The translations under genes were made by a program, and so were the position numbers. From Curtobacterium sp. VKM Ac-1393 (GTDB lineage Bacteria > Actinomycetota > Actinomycetes > Actinomycetales > Microbacteriaceae), in the NCBI RefSeq assembly GCF_015350995.1, contig NZ_JADKRW010000004.1:404126-468125 (forward strand): a stretch of 64,000 bases of DNA, read 5' to 3'. The notes beneath the pieces are model-generated. The model saw only the letters and a list, made by a program, of their open reading frames with translations, ran no database searches and was not told where the DNA came from. This document shows, in pieces, positions 31,929 to 40,363 of this stretch. Every line of letters begins with the position of its first letter. Within the stretch, counting starts at the first letter, position 1.

Positions 31929-32645
31929 TCAGGCTGGCAGGACCAGTCGGCGTTCCACGACCGCGCGGGCGACGTCGGCCAGCCGCTCCTGGTGGGCCCT
32001 GGCGTACTGCCGGAGCAGCGTGAACGCCGTCTCGGTGTCGACGGCGTGCGTGAACGCCACGAAGCCCTTGGCCTGCTCGATCACGACACGGCTGTCGAGG
32101 GCTCGCTGCAACTGCGCCTGCGTCAGGGCCGCGTGTTCCAGGGTCCGCTGCTGCAGGATGCTGATGGTCGCGACGTCGGTCAGCGCCTGCGCGGCCAGCG
32201 CGTCGTCGCGGTTCAACTCGCCCTCGGTCTCGCGGAACAGGTTCAGCGACCCGAGCGTCGTGTCGCGCAGCCGCATCGGGATCGCGTGCACGGACGCGTA
32301 CCCCGACTCGACCGAGGCCGCTGCGAACGTGGGCCACCGGCGCTGCATCTCCGCCTGGTCGCTGACCGACACCGGTCGTCCGGTGGCGAAGCACTCCACG
32401 CACGGGCCCTCGCCGGCGTCGAGCTGCAGGAGCCCGACGAAGCTCGATCGCTCGCTGGTCGACGCCACCACCTCGAGCTCCTGGTGCGGGTTCGCCAGCA
32501 GGATGCCGGCCGCCGACGCGTCGAAGATGTCGACGACGCTGTCGACCAGGTTCTGCAACAGGTCGACGACGTCGTACTCGTCGACGAGGGTGTCGGTCAA
32601 TCTGACGAAGGTGTCGATGAGCCGGTGCTCGCGGGTCGGTGCCAT
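31929..32645 (-). CDS. GAF-ANTAR regulator
   Basis: 238 residues: a GAF sensor (about 10-150; DASAAGILLANPHQELEVVASTSE, QLDAGEGPCVECFATGRPVSV) and a C-terminal ANTAR RNA-binding helix domain (about 165-225; QLQRALDSRVVIEQAKGFVAFTHAVDTETAFTLLRQYAR). ANTAR proteins act as antiterminators on nascent RNA. Twelve bases after the next ANTAR gene, so the pair is one operon. The GAF signal is unknown. Confidence 0.9.
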   Translation of the reverse strand: MAPTREHRLIDTFVRLTDTLVDEYDVVDLLQNLVDSVVDIFDASAAGILLANPHQELEVVASTSERSSFVGLLQLDAGEGPCVECFATGRPVSVSDQAEMQRRWPTFAAASVESGYASVHAIPMRLRDTTLGSLNLFRETEGELNRDDALAAQALTDVATISILQQRTLEHAALTQAQLQRALDSRVVIEQAKGFVAFTHAVDTETAFTLLRQYARAHQERLADVARAVVERRLVLPA

Positions 32646-32657
32646 GGTGCGTGCTCC

Positions 32658-33356
32658 TCAGTTCTCGGAACCGTACGGCCTGGCGAGGTCGATGCGGCGA
32701 GCGATGACGTCGTTGGAGACGTCGCGGACGGTGCGTTCGGTGGCGAAGGCGTGCGCCTGCAGCACGAGGAGGGCGTCGGTGACGTCCACCCCGAGCTGCG
32801 CCGCGACCATGCCGGTCGCCTGGTGCACCTCTCGTCGGGAGTAGCGGCTGGTGTCCATGTCGGCGCGGCCGTCGGCGGCCGCGGCGAGCAACGCACCACG
32901 GAGCACCCGACGGGCCGCGACCTCGGTGAGCTCCACGGCGCCGCGGATCTGCCCCACGGTCAAGACGCGTTCGCGGTCGACGGACAGATCGACCGCCCCG
33001 ACCGGGATCGTCCCGATGCGCATCGGGAACGAGAAGACGGCGCCGACCCCGGCCCGCAGGAGTTCCTCGAGCGCGACGGGCCACGCCGGGTTGCGGGTGC
33101 GGGACAGGTCCGGCTCGAGCACCGGCCGCTGGTTGGTGAGGGCCTCCCAGCAGGGTCCCTCGCCGAGGTCGAACTGGATCTCGTCGATCCGTTCGGCGCG
33201 CTCGTCGCTCGCGCACACGGTCGCCGAGCCGAGTGGGTTGCCCAGCGTGGAGATGCCGACCCCGGTCACGGGCAGCGTCGTGAGGAAGGGCGGGCACATG
33301 TCTGTGCCGTCGGGTGCGGCCTGCAGTGCGGAGACCGCCATCGTGAAGTCGTTCAT
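32658..33356 (-). CDS. GAF-ANTAR regulator
   Basis: 232 residues: GAF domain (about 10-145; QFDLGEGPCWEALTNQRPVLEPDL, AVFSFPMRIGTIPVGAVDLSVD) and ANTAR domain (about 165-222; SRREVHQATGMVAAQLGVDVTDALLVLQAHAFATERTVRDVSNDVIAR). The ANTAR core here reads VHQATGMV, the more canonical spelling. Upstream partner of the gene at 31929; the two may hetero-associate or read different signals. Confidence 0.9.
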   Translation of the reverse strand: MNDFTMAVSALQAAPDGTDMCPPFLTTLPVTGVGISTLGNPLGSATVCASDERAERIDEIQFDLGEGPCWEALTNQRPVLEPDLSRTRNPAWPVALEELLRAGVGAVFSFPMRIGTIPVGAVDLSVDRERVLTVGQIRGAVELTEVAARRVLRGALLAAAADGRADMDTSRYSRREVHQATGMVAAQLGVDVTDALLVLQAHAFATERTVRDVSNDVIARRIDLARPYGSEN

Positions 33357-33474
33357 CGCGAGGAAACCGTCCAGATCCGGGTGCGCGGGGCTGATCCGGT
33401 CCCCGCGTGCTGCAACGCTAGCGCAGTGCTCGGTTGCCGTCGCCTACCAGGTCCGTCGACCCGCGCGGACACCG

Positions 33475-33933
33475 TCAGCCCGCGCTGACGCGCGAGGCTT
33501 CCGGCACGAAGTGGATCCGCTCCGCGGCGCGCGTGACCTCGCGGGCCCGTGCGGCGCGGTCGTCGAACTCGATGCGGGCGGCGTCCCGGACCTGCTCCTT
33601 GTCGAACAACGACGCGCGGCTCACGACGTCGACGATCGTCGCCACCACGGTCGCGAGCCCGCGCTCGAGCTGCCCGAGGTTCGTGTTGCCGATGACGAGG
33701 CGTCGGTCCTGCACGTCGAGCGTCACGTCCGGGTAACCGGCGGTGACGAGCTGCGCGTGCCCGTCGGCGCCGCGGAGACCTGCCATCTCAGCGGCGTCGG
33801 GCCGCCGGTTGAAGACCGCGGGGACGTCGTAGTACTTCGCCGCCGTGGGCTTGCCGAGCTCGGTGGGCAGGCCGGAGGCCACCACACTCGTGAGCGCGAG
33901 CGGCATCGAGGCCGCCTCGGACTGGTTCGTCAT
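33475..33933 (-). CDS. Hypothetical protein, 152 aa
   Basis: No family recognised. Soluble, alpha/beta composition, with VTLDVQDRRLVIGNTNLGQLERGLATVVATIVDVVS in the middle and an Arg-rich helix at the end. GGGAG precedes ATG 33933. Codon use matches the surroundings. Isolated between the ANTAR pair and the SDR at 34117. Confidence 0.6.
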   Translation of the reverse strand: MTNQSEAASMPLALTSVVASGLPTELGKPTAAKYYDVPAVFNRRPDAAEMAGLRGADGHAQLVTAGYPDVTLDVQDRRLVIGNTNLGQLERGLATVVATIVDVVSRASLFDKEQVRDAARIEFDDRAARAREVTRAAERIHFVPEASRVSAG

Positions 33934-34116
33934 GATGACTCCCTGGGCGGCTCCCCGTGGGAGCTCGAGAAGGCCTCGGGCTCGGCGCGACGACACCGTT
34001 TCGCCAGTGTGGGACCCGCGGATGTGAGGCCTCCCAGCCGACCGCCTGCAGCGCCGAGACCGCCGCGCTGCCGCAGCGCAGCGCCGGGGCGCCACCACGC
34101 CCCGGCGCCACCACCC

Positions 34117-34818
34117 TCAGGCGAACTGCGCGTAGAACCCCGACGGGTCCTGCGACAGCGACGCCTTCACCCCGCGGCTCCACTCGTCGACGACGACCTC
34201 GGCCGCGTCACGCTCGACGCCGTCCAACGCTGCCCGCACCACGTCGGCCGGGTCGACCTTCGGCCCCTCGTAGCCGGCCATCATGTCCGTGTCCGCCGCA
34301 CCGAGGTGCAGCCCCTGCACGCTGATGCCCTTGCCCGCGAGCTCCAACCGCACCGCGTTCGTCAGGTTCCACTCGGCGGCCTTCGCCGCCGCGTACGCGC
34401 CGGATCCCGGGTAGACGAACCAGGACAGCGCGGACAGGACGTTCACGATGCCGCCGCCACCGTTCCGCTCGATCACCGGCGCGAACGCCCGGATCATCGC
34501 GAGGTTCCCCCAGTAGTGCGTGTCCATCTCGCGGCGCGCATCGGTGAGGTCGTCGGTGAGCAGCGAGCCCGTCGTCGAGATGCCGGCGTTGTTCACGAGC
34601 AGGGTGACGTCGCCCGCGGCTGCGGTCGCCGCCTCGACCGATGCCTGGTCGGTGATGTCGAGCGGCAGCGGCACCACGCCCTCGATATCCACGAGTTCCG
34701 GTCGGCGTGCGGTCGCGTAGACCTTGGTGGCGCCGCGCTCCAGCAGCTGCTGGGCGAAGCGGCGTCCGATGCCCCGGTTCGAGCCCGTGACGAGTGCGAC
34801 CGATCCAGCGATGTCCAT
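34117..34818 (-). CDS. Short-chain dehydrogenase/reductase
   Basis: 233 residues. TGSNRGIG coenzyme site, NNAGIS, catalytic Ser in NVLSALSWF and Tyr-x3-Lys in GAYAAAKAAEW. Classical SDR; substrate unknown. ATG follows AGGAGGAG. Divergent from the MerR gene across a 96-base gap with a MerR-type dyad, so probably its target. Confidence 0.9.
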   Translation of the reverse strand: MDIAGSVALVTGSNRGIGRRFAQQLLERGATKVYATARRPELVDIEGVVPLPLDITDQASVEAATAAAGDVTLLVNNAGISTTGSLLTDDLTDARREMDTHYWGNLAMIRAFAPVIERNGGGGIVNVLSALSWFVYPGSGAYAAAKAAEWNLTNAVRLELAGKGISVQGLHLGAADTDMMAGYEGPKVDPADVVRAALDGVERDAAEVVVDEWSRGVKASLSQDPSGFYAQFA

Positions 34819-34872
34819 GACGTCTCCTCCTGCCGCGCGGGTGTCTCCCGCAGCGGCTCGGTTACGCTAAGA

Positions 34873-34890
34873 CCTCACATCCATGTCAGG
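34873..34890. promoter_or_regulatory. MerR operator between SDR and merR-like gene
   Basis: CCTCACAT-cc-ATGTCAGG, 8-base arms with one mismatch, in the SoxR/MerR style. TAGCGT-like box on the SDR side (34864-34869 region). Confidence 0.7.
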
Positions 34891-34914
34891 GGCAAGCCCC
34901 GGATCGGAGACCGC

Positions 34915-35310
34915 ATGCGGATCGGCGACCTCGCCGCAGAGACGGGCGCCAGCGTGCGCTCGCTGCGGTACTACGAAGAGCAGGGGCTGCTCACGGCGTC
35001 GCGGACCACCAGCGGGCAGCGCGTCTACGACGCCCCGGCGGTCGAGCGCGTCCAGCTCGTGCAGCAGCTGTTCGCCGCCGGTCTGCCGAGCCGCACCATC
35101 GTGCAGCTGCTGCCGTGCGTGGACAGCGGGCACGCGACACCGGAGTCGTTCGCGCTGCTCGTCGCCGAGCGCGACCGGATCACGGCGCAGATGGCGGAGC
35201 TCGAGGCCGCCCGTGGCCGGCTCGACGAGGTCATCGCCATCAGCGAGCACCCGACTGCCGAGCACTGCCCGGCGCTGCGCGAGCCGGCAGACGGAGCGGT
35301 CGCGGCCTGA
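34915..35310 (+). CDS. MerR family transcriptional regulator
   Basis: 131 residues: winged-helix start MRIGDLAAETGASVRSLRYYEEQGLL, then a coiled dimer helix (RDRITAQMAELEAARGRLDEVIAI). The C-terminal HCPAL has one Cys, no clear metal-binding pair, so likely an organic or redox signal. Divergent from the SDR it probably controls. Confidence 0.88.
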   Translation: MRIGDLAAETGASVRSLRYYEEQGLLTASRTTSGQRVYDAPAVERVQLVQQLFAAGLPSRTIVQLLPCVDSGHATPESFALLVAERDRITAQMAELEAARGRLDEVIAISEHPTAEHCPALREPADGAVAA

Positions 35311-35325
35311 GACGTGGTGGGGGGT

Positions 35326-35359
35326 CGGACGGGAGGCCCGTGGCGGGTCCGCCCGTCCG
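35326..35359. terminator. Dispersed intergenic hairpin, copy 7 (internally deleted)
   Basis: Left arm complete (CGGACGGGAGGCCCGTGGCGG), right arm shortened: the ACGGGCCT of other copies is missing, leaving CCGCCCGTCCG. Can still pair CGGACGGG with CCCGTCCG. Between convergent MerR and sialidase genes. Confidence 0.6.
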
Positions 35360-35393
35360 CCACCCGGTCACGATTAGAGCGGCGGCTGCGGCG

Positions 35394-37076
35394 TCAGGGC
35401 TGGAACACCTGGATCTGGTCCAGCTCCGCGAACCCCGTCCCCTTCGTGAAGGTGAGCGTGTTCGCGCCCGCCTGCAGGGTGACGGTCTTCTGCGCCCACC
35501 CGAAGCGCCCCCAGTTGACCGTCGGCGCGTAGCTGACCGTTCCGGCCGACGTTCCGTTGACGGCGATCGCGTGCGAGCTCGTCGCCCCCGTGCCGTTGTC
35601 GTAGCGGACGTTGACCGTGTACGTCCCCGCGGTCGCCGCCTGCACCGTGAACTGCACGGAGCTGGTGGCGTTGTTGATGTTGCCGACCTTCGCCCCGCCG
35701 ACGGCATCGGCCTGGGTGACGGTGCTCGTGTCGTTCCGCACCGCCGACTCGGCCTCGTACCGCTGCGCGTTGATCGGGATGGAACCGACCCGCACGTCGT
35801 TGTAGGTGGTCGTCAGGTTCTCGACGTTCGTCGCCTGGTAGAGCGTCTTGCCGTCGGCGCTCGAGTCGAAGCCCTGGGCGAACCCGCTGAACGTGCCACC
35901 CTCGGCGTCACGGGCGTCGTAGGTCACGGCGTAGGGCAGCTGCTCCCACGAGCCGGAGCCCTGGTTGCGGTTGACGACGAAGTTCTGCCCGCCGTCGATG
36001 TTCCCGGCGCTGTCGAGCGACCACTTCGACGACACCACGATCATGCCGTTCGCGTTGCCCGTCGTCGGGACCCAGCGGACTTCGGGCGAGGAACCGACAC
36101 CGCGGCCGTCCGGCAGCGCGATCTTCGTGCCGATGCTCGTCTCGGGGCTCCAGGTCAGGCCGTCGGGCGAGGTCTTGAAGTAGACGGGAGCGGTGTTGTT
36201 CGTCTGGCTCGGCCGGTTGACGACCTCGAAGGTGGCGACGTAGTTGCCGTTCGGGATCCGGGTGACCGTGATCATGCCGGGCCGGTCACTCTTGTTGGTC
36301 GGCGCCGAGACGTTCACCAGGCCGCCCCAGGTGAGGCCGCCGTCCGTCGACCGTCGGTAGCTGACGGCCTGCAGGACGCCCTTCGCCTTCTGCCGCTCGT
36401 CGGAGAAGTACGTCACGAGGCCGCCGTTGGCGTCGACCGCCACGGACGGCTCCCACACGGTCGAGGTGGTCGAGGTCGGGCTCGGGTCGTAGGTGGCGGG
36501 CCCGCCGGTGTCGACGGTGCTGACGAACGACCAGGTCAGCCCGTGGTCGAGGCTCTTGTACATGACCAGGCGGCTGCTCGACCGGTCGGTCGGCATGATC
36601 ATGCCGCTCAGCAGCAGGGTGCCGGCGGGCATGGTGCCGAGCTGGATCGGGGTCTCGTACAGCGAGGGCTGGGCGGTGCGGGTGAGCGTCGGGAACTGCG
36701 CGCTCGGCTTCACGGTGGCGACACGGCTCCACGAGGTGCCGTTGTCGGTGCTGCGGTAGATCGGGTAGACCTGCACGCCGTTCTCGAGCACGAGCTGGTC
36801 GAAGGTGACGAACTGCTGGCCGTTCGCCGACCCGCTGTTCTTCAGGACGATGTTCTTGGCGTAGGTGGTGCCGGCAGCACGGCCGCCCTCGGGGTTGAAG
36901 GCGGTGCCCGCGGCGGGCGAGTACACGAGGGCTCCGTTGCCGGTCGTGACCGCCTGGGCGGGAGCGGGGCCGGTGACACCGGCGACGAGGGCTGCCGCAG
37001 CTGCGGCAGCGGTGACGACGAGCGCGAGCGTTCGGCGTCGACGAGGCGCCGGAGCGGCGCCGAGGCGGAGGGACAT
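35394..37076 (-). CDS. Secreted sialidase-like protein (BNR propeller plus carbohydrate-binding module)
   Basis: 560 residues. Signal peptide residues 1-43 (LALVVTAAAAAAALVAG...PAQA). A six-bladed propeller with Asp boxes STDNGTSW, SLDHGLTW, STDGGLTW and SPDGLTW follows. Residues ~430-560 are a CBM35/CBM6-type module starting AQRYEAESAVRN and ending LTFTKGTGFAELDQIQVFQ. Probably an exo-acting sialidase or related glycosidase outside the cell; catalytic Arg triad not verified by eye. Next to a GH1-like hydrolase and sugar ABC genes, so a glycan-use locus. Confidence 0.82.
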   Translation of the reverse strand: MSLRLGAAPAPRRRRTLALVVTAAAAAAALVAGVTGPAPAQAVTTGNGALVYSPAAGTAFNPEGGRAAGTTYAKNIVLKNSGSANGQQFVTFDQLVLENGVQVYPIYRSTDNGTSWSRVATVKPSAQFPTLTRTAQPSLYETPIQLGTMPAGTLLLSGMIMPTDRSSSRLVMYKSLDHGLTWSFVSTVDTGGPATYDPSPTSTTSTVWEPSVAVDANGGLVTYFSDERQKAKGVLQAVSYRRSTDGGLTWGGLVNVSAPTNKSDRPGMITVTRIPNGNYVATFEVVNRPSQTNNTAPVYFKTSPDGLTWSPETSIGTKIALPDGRGVGSSPEVRWVPTTGNANGMIVVSSKWSLDSAGNIDGGQNFVVNRNQGSGSWEQLPYAVTYDARDAEGGTFSGFAQGFDSSADGKTLYQATNVENLTTTYNDVRVGSIPINAQRYEAESAVRNDTSTVTQADAVGGAKVGNINNATSSVQFTVQAATAGTYTVNVRYDNGTGATSSHAIAVNGTSAGTVSYAPTVNWGRFGWAQKTVTLQAGANTLTFTKGTGFAELDQIQVFQP

Positions 37077-37118
37077 GGTGCTCCGTTCGGTTGGTGGTGC
37101 GGTGGAGGTGCGCGGAGA

Positions 37119-37164
37119 CGGACGGGAGGCGCGGGACCGACCCGACCCGCGCCTCCAGACCGTC
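37119..37164. terminator. Dispersed intergenic hairpin, copy 8 (divergent)
   Basis: Outer GACGGGAGG kept, inner stem replaced: GGAGGCGCGGG (37125-37135) pairs perfectly with CCCGCGCCTCC (37146-37156). Overlaps the stop of the GH1-like gene, which it terminates. The inner stem differs from other copies on both arms. Confidence 0.65.
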
Positions 37165-38440
37165 ACTGGGTCGCCGACAGGGCCGCTGCCACGGCTCGTT
37201 CCTGCCGCGCATGCGCGGCGAAGGCGTCGGCGACCGGGTTGCGACGGCGGTCGAGCCCGCCGTCGCCGTCTTCGACGAGGTCGAAGAGGCCCATCGTGAG
37301 CAGGTGCTCCTGGCGGGGTGCGTCCGTGTGCCGCCAGGTCCACTCGTACATGTCGAAAAGCGGCCACCAGGTGTAGCCGACGACCGGCACGCCCTCGGCA
37401 CGGAGTTCGTGCACGGCGGCCACGGAGTCGTCGAGCCAGCCGATGCGTTCGTCGACCGACCCGGTGACACACGTCTCGGTGAGCATGACCGGGGCGCCGT
37501 ACCGCTCGGCATACGTCGTCAGCACGTCGCGGAGGCCCTCGGCCCCCGTGTCCCGGTACGGACGCGGGTCCGCGAAGCCGCCGCCGTGGTGGACGCCGGC
37601 CTCGAAGACCTCGGTGGAGTGCAGGGGGTAGTAGTTGACGCCCATGACGTCCGGCCGGACCGAGTGCTGGCGGAACCAGTCGAGGTCGGCGTCGGTGACC
37701 CCGCCGGAGCGCAGCCGACCGACCAGGGGGTGTCCGTCGTCGACCCCGCCGGTGACGAGGTCCTCGACCAGGAACGTCTGCGCGCGGAGCCGGGCGACGG
37801 TGTCCCGGTGCTCGGGGACGTCGACGTCGCCGACGTACCGGATGCCGGCGTCGACGTGCACGAAGGTGGCGGCGTCGCCGAGCTCGCGGGCGATGGCGTG
37901 CTGGGTGGCGACGAAGCCCTTCGCCAACGCCGAAGCGATGCGGGCGGACCCCTCGGCACCGGTCAGGTACGGGGGCCAGTAGCCGTACTCACCGGAGAAC
38001 AGGGCGTGGATGACCGGCTCGTTGACGGGCGTGTAGTCGGTCGCGACATCGCCGTACCGGGCGGCGAACCGGGCGGCGTACTCGGTGACGTGCGCCGGGT
38101 AGTCGGGGTGCGCGAACTGGCCGTCGAGCCAGAGCGGTGTGCCGTAGTGGAGCAGGTCGACGACGGGCCGCAGGCCGGTCTCGCGGAAGCGCTGCATGAC
38201 GCCGTCGACCCACGACCAGTCCCACACGCCCGGTTCCGGGGCGACCCGGTACCAGGGCACGCCCCAGCGGAGCAGCTCGGCGCCGACGTCCACAGCCAGG
38301 CCGAGGTCGGCGGCGTACTGCCGGTAGTGGTCGGTGAGTTCGTACTCGTCGATGGGGCGCTCGCCCGGGCGGGCCTGTGGGACGAAGGTGTCCTCGATGC
38401 CCAGGGCGAAGTGCAGCCGTCCGTCGTCGGACCAGTGCAT
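37163..38440 (-). CDS. Glycoside hydrolase family 1-like beta-glycosidase
   Basis: 425-residue cytosolic hydrolase. LLHYGTPLWL and DYTPVNEPVIHALFSGEYGYWPP contain the acid/base Glu of the NEP motif; the nucleophile is in VMLTETCVTG, where GH1 usually has TENG, so the spelling is unusual. C-terminal WWPLFDMYEWTW also fits. No signal peptide: it would cleave imported oligosaccharides. Located at the end of the ABC importer operon (permeases and binding protein upstream, same strand). Confidence 0.82.
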   Translation of the reverse strand: MHWSDDGRLHFALGIEDTFVPQARPGERPIDEYELTDHYRQYAADLGLAVDVGAELLRWGVPWYRVAPEPGVWDWSWVDGVMQRFRETGLRPVVDLLHYGTPLWLDGQFAHPDYPAHVTEYAARFAARYGDVATDYTPVNEPVIHALFSGEYGYWPPYLTGAEGSARIASALAKGFVATQHAIARELGDAATFVHVDAGIRYVGDVDVPEHRDTVARLRAQTFLVEDLVTGGVDDGHPLVGRLRSGGVTDADLDWFRQHSVRPDVMGVNYYPLHSTEVFEAGVHHGGGFADPRPYRDTGAEGLRDVLTTYAERYGAPVMLTETCVTGSVDERIGWLDDSVAAVHELRAEGVPVVGYTWWPLFDMYEWTWRHTDAPRQEHLLTMGLFDLVEDGDGGLDRRRNPVADAFAAHARQERAVAAALSATQ

Positions 38441-38493
38441 GGTGTCTCGTTTCGTGGTGGGCGCTCCCCCGAGGGGACCGCGCGGGGTCGTCG

Positions 38494-39366
38494 TCACTTG
38501 AGCCCGGTGCTGGCGACGCTCTCGATGAAGCGGCGTTGCACGAGCAGGAACATGACGGCGAGGGGCAGCACGGCGATCAGGGCGCCGGCCATCATCACGC
38601 CCTGCGGGATGATGCCGCCGGGTCCGGTCAGCAGGGTCAGCCCCGAGGTGATGGTCCCCATGTCCTGGTCGGTGGTGAACACCAGCGGCCAGAGCAGGTC
38701 GTTCCAGTTGTTGACGAAGGTGAAGATGCCGAGGGTGAGCAGTGCCGGCACGGCGTTCGGCAGGACGACGCTCCGGAAGATCCGCCACTCGGACGCCCCG
38801 TCGATGCGCGCCGCGTTGTCGAGGTCGCGGGGGAGCGACACGAAGAACTGCCGGAGGAAGAAGATCCCGAAGGCGTCCGCCGCCCGCGGGGCGATGAGGC
38901 CGGCGAAGGTGTTCACCCACCCGAGGTCGGACACGAGCTGGTAGATCGGGATCAGGGTGGCCTGGAACGGGATCATCAGGCTGGCGATGATCACGATGAG
39001 CAGGACCTTGCTGCCCCGGAAGTCGAGCCGTGCCAGCGCGTAGGCGGCGAGCGCGTCGAACGCCAGCGCGAAGACCGTCACCCCGCCGGCGAAGGCGAAG
39101 CTGTTCAGGATGAGCCGGCCGAACGGCAGCTGCGTGAAGATCGCCCGGAAGTTGTCGAGCGTCCAGGTGTGCGGGAACAGCGTCGGCGGGTAGGCGTTCA
39201 CCTCGCTCGCCGGCTTGAACGCCGTGAACACGATCACGAGCACGGGCAGCAGCACCGCGAGGGTGACGATGAGCACGGCGGCGAAGCCGACCCAGCGCAT
39301 CGACGGCGGGCGCCGGGCCACGGTCCGGCGCCGGACCGCGGTCGCCGGACGGGGGAGTGCGGTCAT
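38494..39366 (-). CDS. Sugar ABC transporter permease (MalG-type)
   Basis: 290 residues, six spans (first at about 25-45). The EAA-type loop is DNAARIDGASEWRIFRSVVLPNAVPAL. N terminus basic. Overlaps the other permease gene by four bases (ATGA). Couples to an ATPase not encoded here, presumably a shared MsiK-like subunit (inference). Confidence 0.92.
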   Translation of the reverse strand: MTALPRPATAVRRRTVARRPPSMRWVGFAAVLIVTLAVLLPVLVIVFTAFKPASEVNAYPPTLFPHTWTLDNFRAIFTQLPFGRLILNSFAFAGGVTVFALAFDALAAYALARLDFRGSKVLLIVIIASLMIPFQATLIPIYQLVSDLGWVNTFAGLIAPRAADAFGIFFLRQFFVSLPRDLDNAARIDGASEWRIFRSVVLPNAVPALLTLGIFTFVNNWNDLLWPLVFTTDQDMGTITSGLTLLTGPGGIIPQGVMMAGALIAVLPLAVMFLLVQRRFIESVASTGLK

Positions 39367-40316
39367 GATGCGGTGTCCTCTCCGCGCTTGCCGAAGAACA
39401 GGAACTGCACGAGGCTCAGCAGCAGCGTCGCGATGAGCAGCACGTAGGCCAGCGCGGACGCGAAGCCGAGGTCCAGGTCCTTGAACCCGGACTGGTAGAT
39501 CTGCATGACGATCGTCTCGGTGGACCGGTAGGGCCCTCCGCCGGTCAGCACGTAGATCTGGTCGAACGCCTGCAGCGCGGCGATGAGCGCGACGATGACG
39601 ACGAACGCCATGGTGTTGCTGAGCATCGGGAACGTCACGTTCGCGAACCGCTGGCGGCCGTTCGCGCCGTCGAGCTGCGCCGCCTCGTACAGGCTGGTCG
39701 GGATCTCCTGCAGTCCGGCCAGGAAGATCACCATGTAGAAGCCGAAGTTCTTCCAGACCGCGACGAGCACCACGGTCGGCATCGCCAGGGTCGGGTCCTG
39801 CAGGACGTTGCCGAGCCGGATGCCGCCCACCTGGAGCCAGTGGTTCAGCAGGCCGATCTGCGGGTCGAGCAGGTACGACCACGCGAACGCGGCGACCGCC
39901 AGCGAGACGATGAACGGCAGGAACAGCGCCGAGCGGAAGAACCCGCGGAACGGCAGCGCCGGGTGGTTGAGCGCCAGGGCCAGCACCAGTGCGACGGCGA
40001 TCGCGACCGGGGTGAAGAGCACCGAGTACAGCGCCGTGTTGCCGATCGACCGGACCACGTCCGGGTCGGTGAAGACCCGGACGTAGTTCGCGAAGCCGAC
40101 CCAGCTCGGGTCACCGAACCCGCTGGCGTCTGTGAACGACAGCCGCAGTGCCGAGAGCATCGGCCAGAGGACGAACGCCCCGAGGATGATGATCGCGGGT
40201 GCGAGGAAGCCGACGACGGTGGCACGGCGACGGAAGGTCCCGTTCAGGGGCGTCCGGCCGCCGAGCTGTCCCGGGGGACGGTACCGACGGCGTCGGCCGA
40301 GTTGCTGCGTGGTCAT
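39363..40316 (-). CDS. Sugar ABC transporter permease (MalF/UgpA-type)
   Basis: 317 residues, six spans after a basic N terminus (RRRRYRPPGQ). EAA loop EAAQLDGANGRQRFANVTFPMLSNT. Between the binding-protein gene (47 bases upstream) and the MalG-type gene. Confidence 0.92.
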   Translation of the reverse strand: MTTQQLGRRRRYRPPGQLGGRTPLNGTFRRRATVVGFLAPAIIILGAFVLWPMLSALRLSFTDASGFGDPSWVGFANYVRVFTDPDVVRSIGNTALYSVLFTPVAIAVALVLALALNHPALPFRGFFRSALFLPFIVSLAVAAFAWSYLLDPQIGLLNHWLQVGGIRLGNVLQDPTLAMPTVVLVAVWKNFGFYMVIFLAGLQEIPTSLYEAAQLDGANGRQRFANVTFPMLSNTMAFVVIVALIAALQAFDQIYVLTGGGPYRSTETIVMQIYQSGFKDLDLGFASALAYVLLIATLLLSLVQFLFFGKRGEDTAS

Positions 40317-40363
40317 GAGGTTCTCCGTGGGGCTGAGCGGCGGCTGGTACGGCGGGGGCGCGG

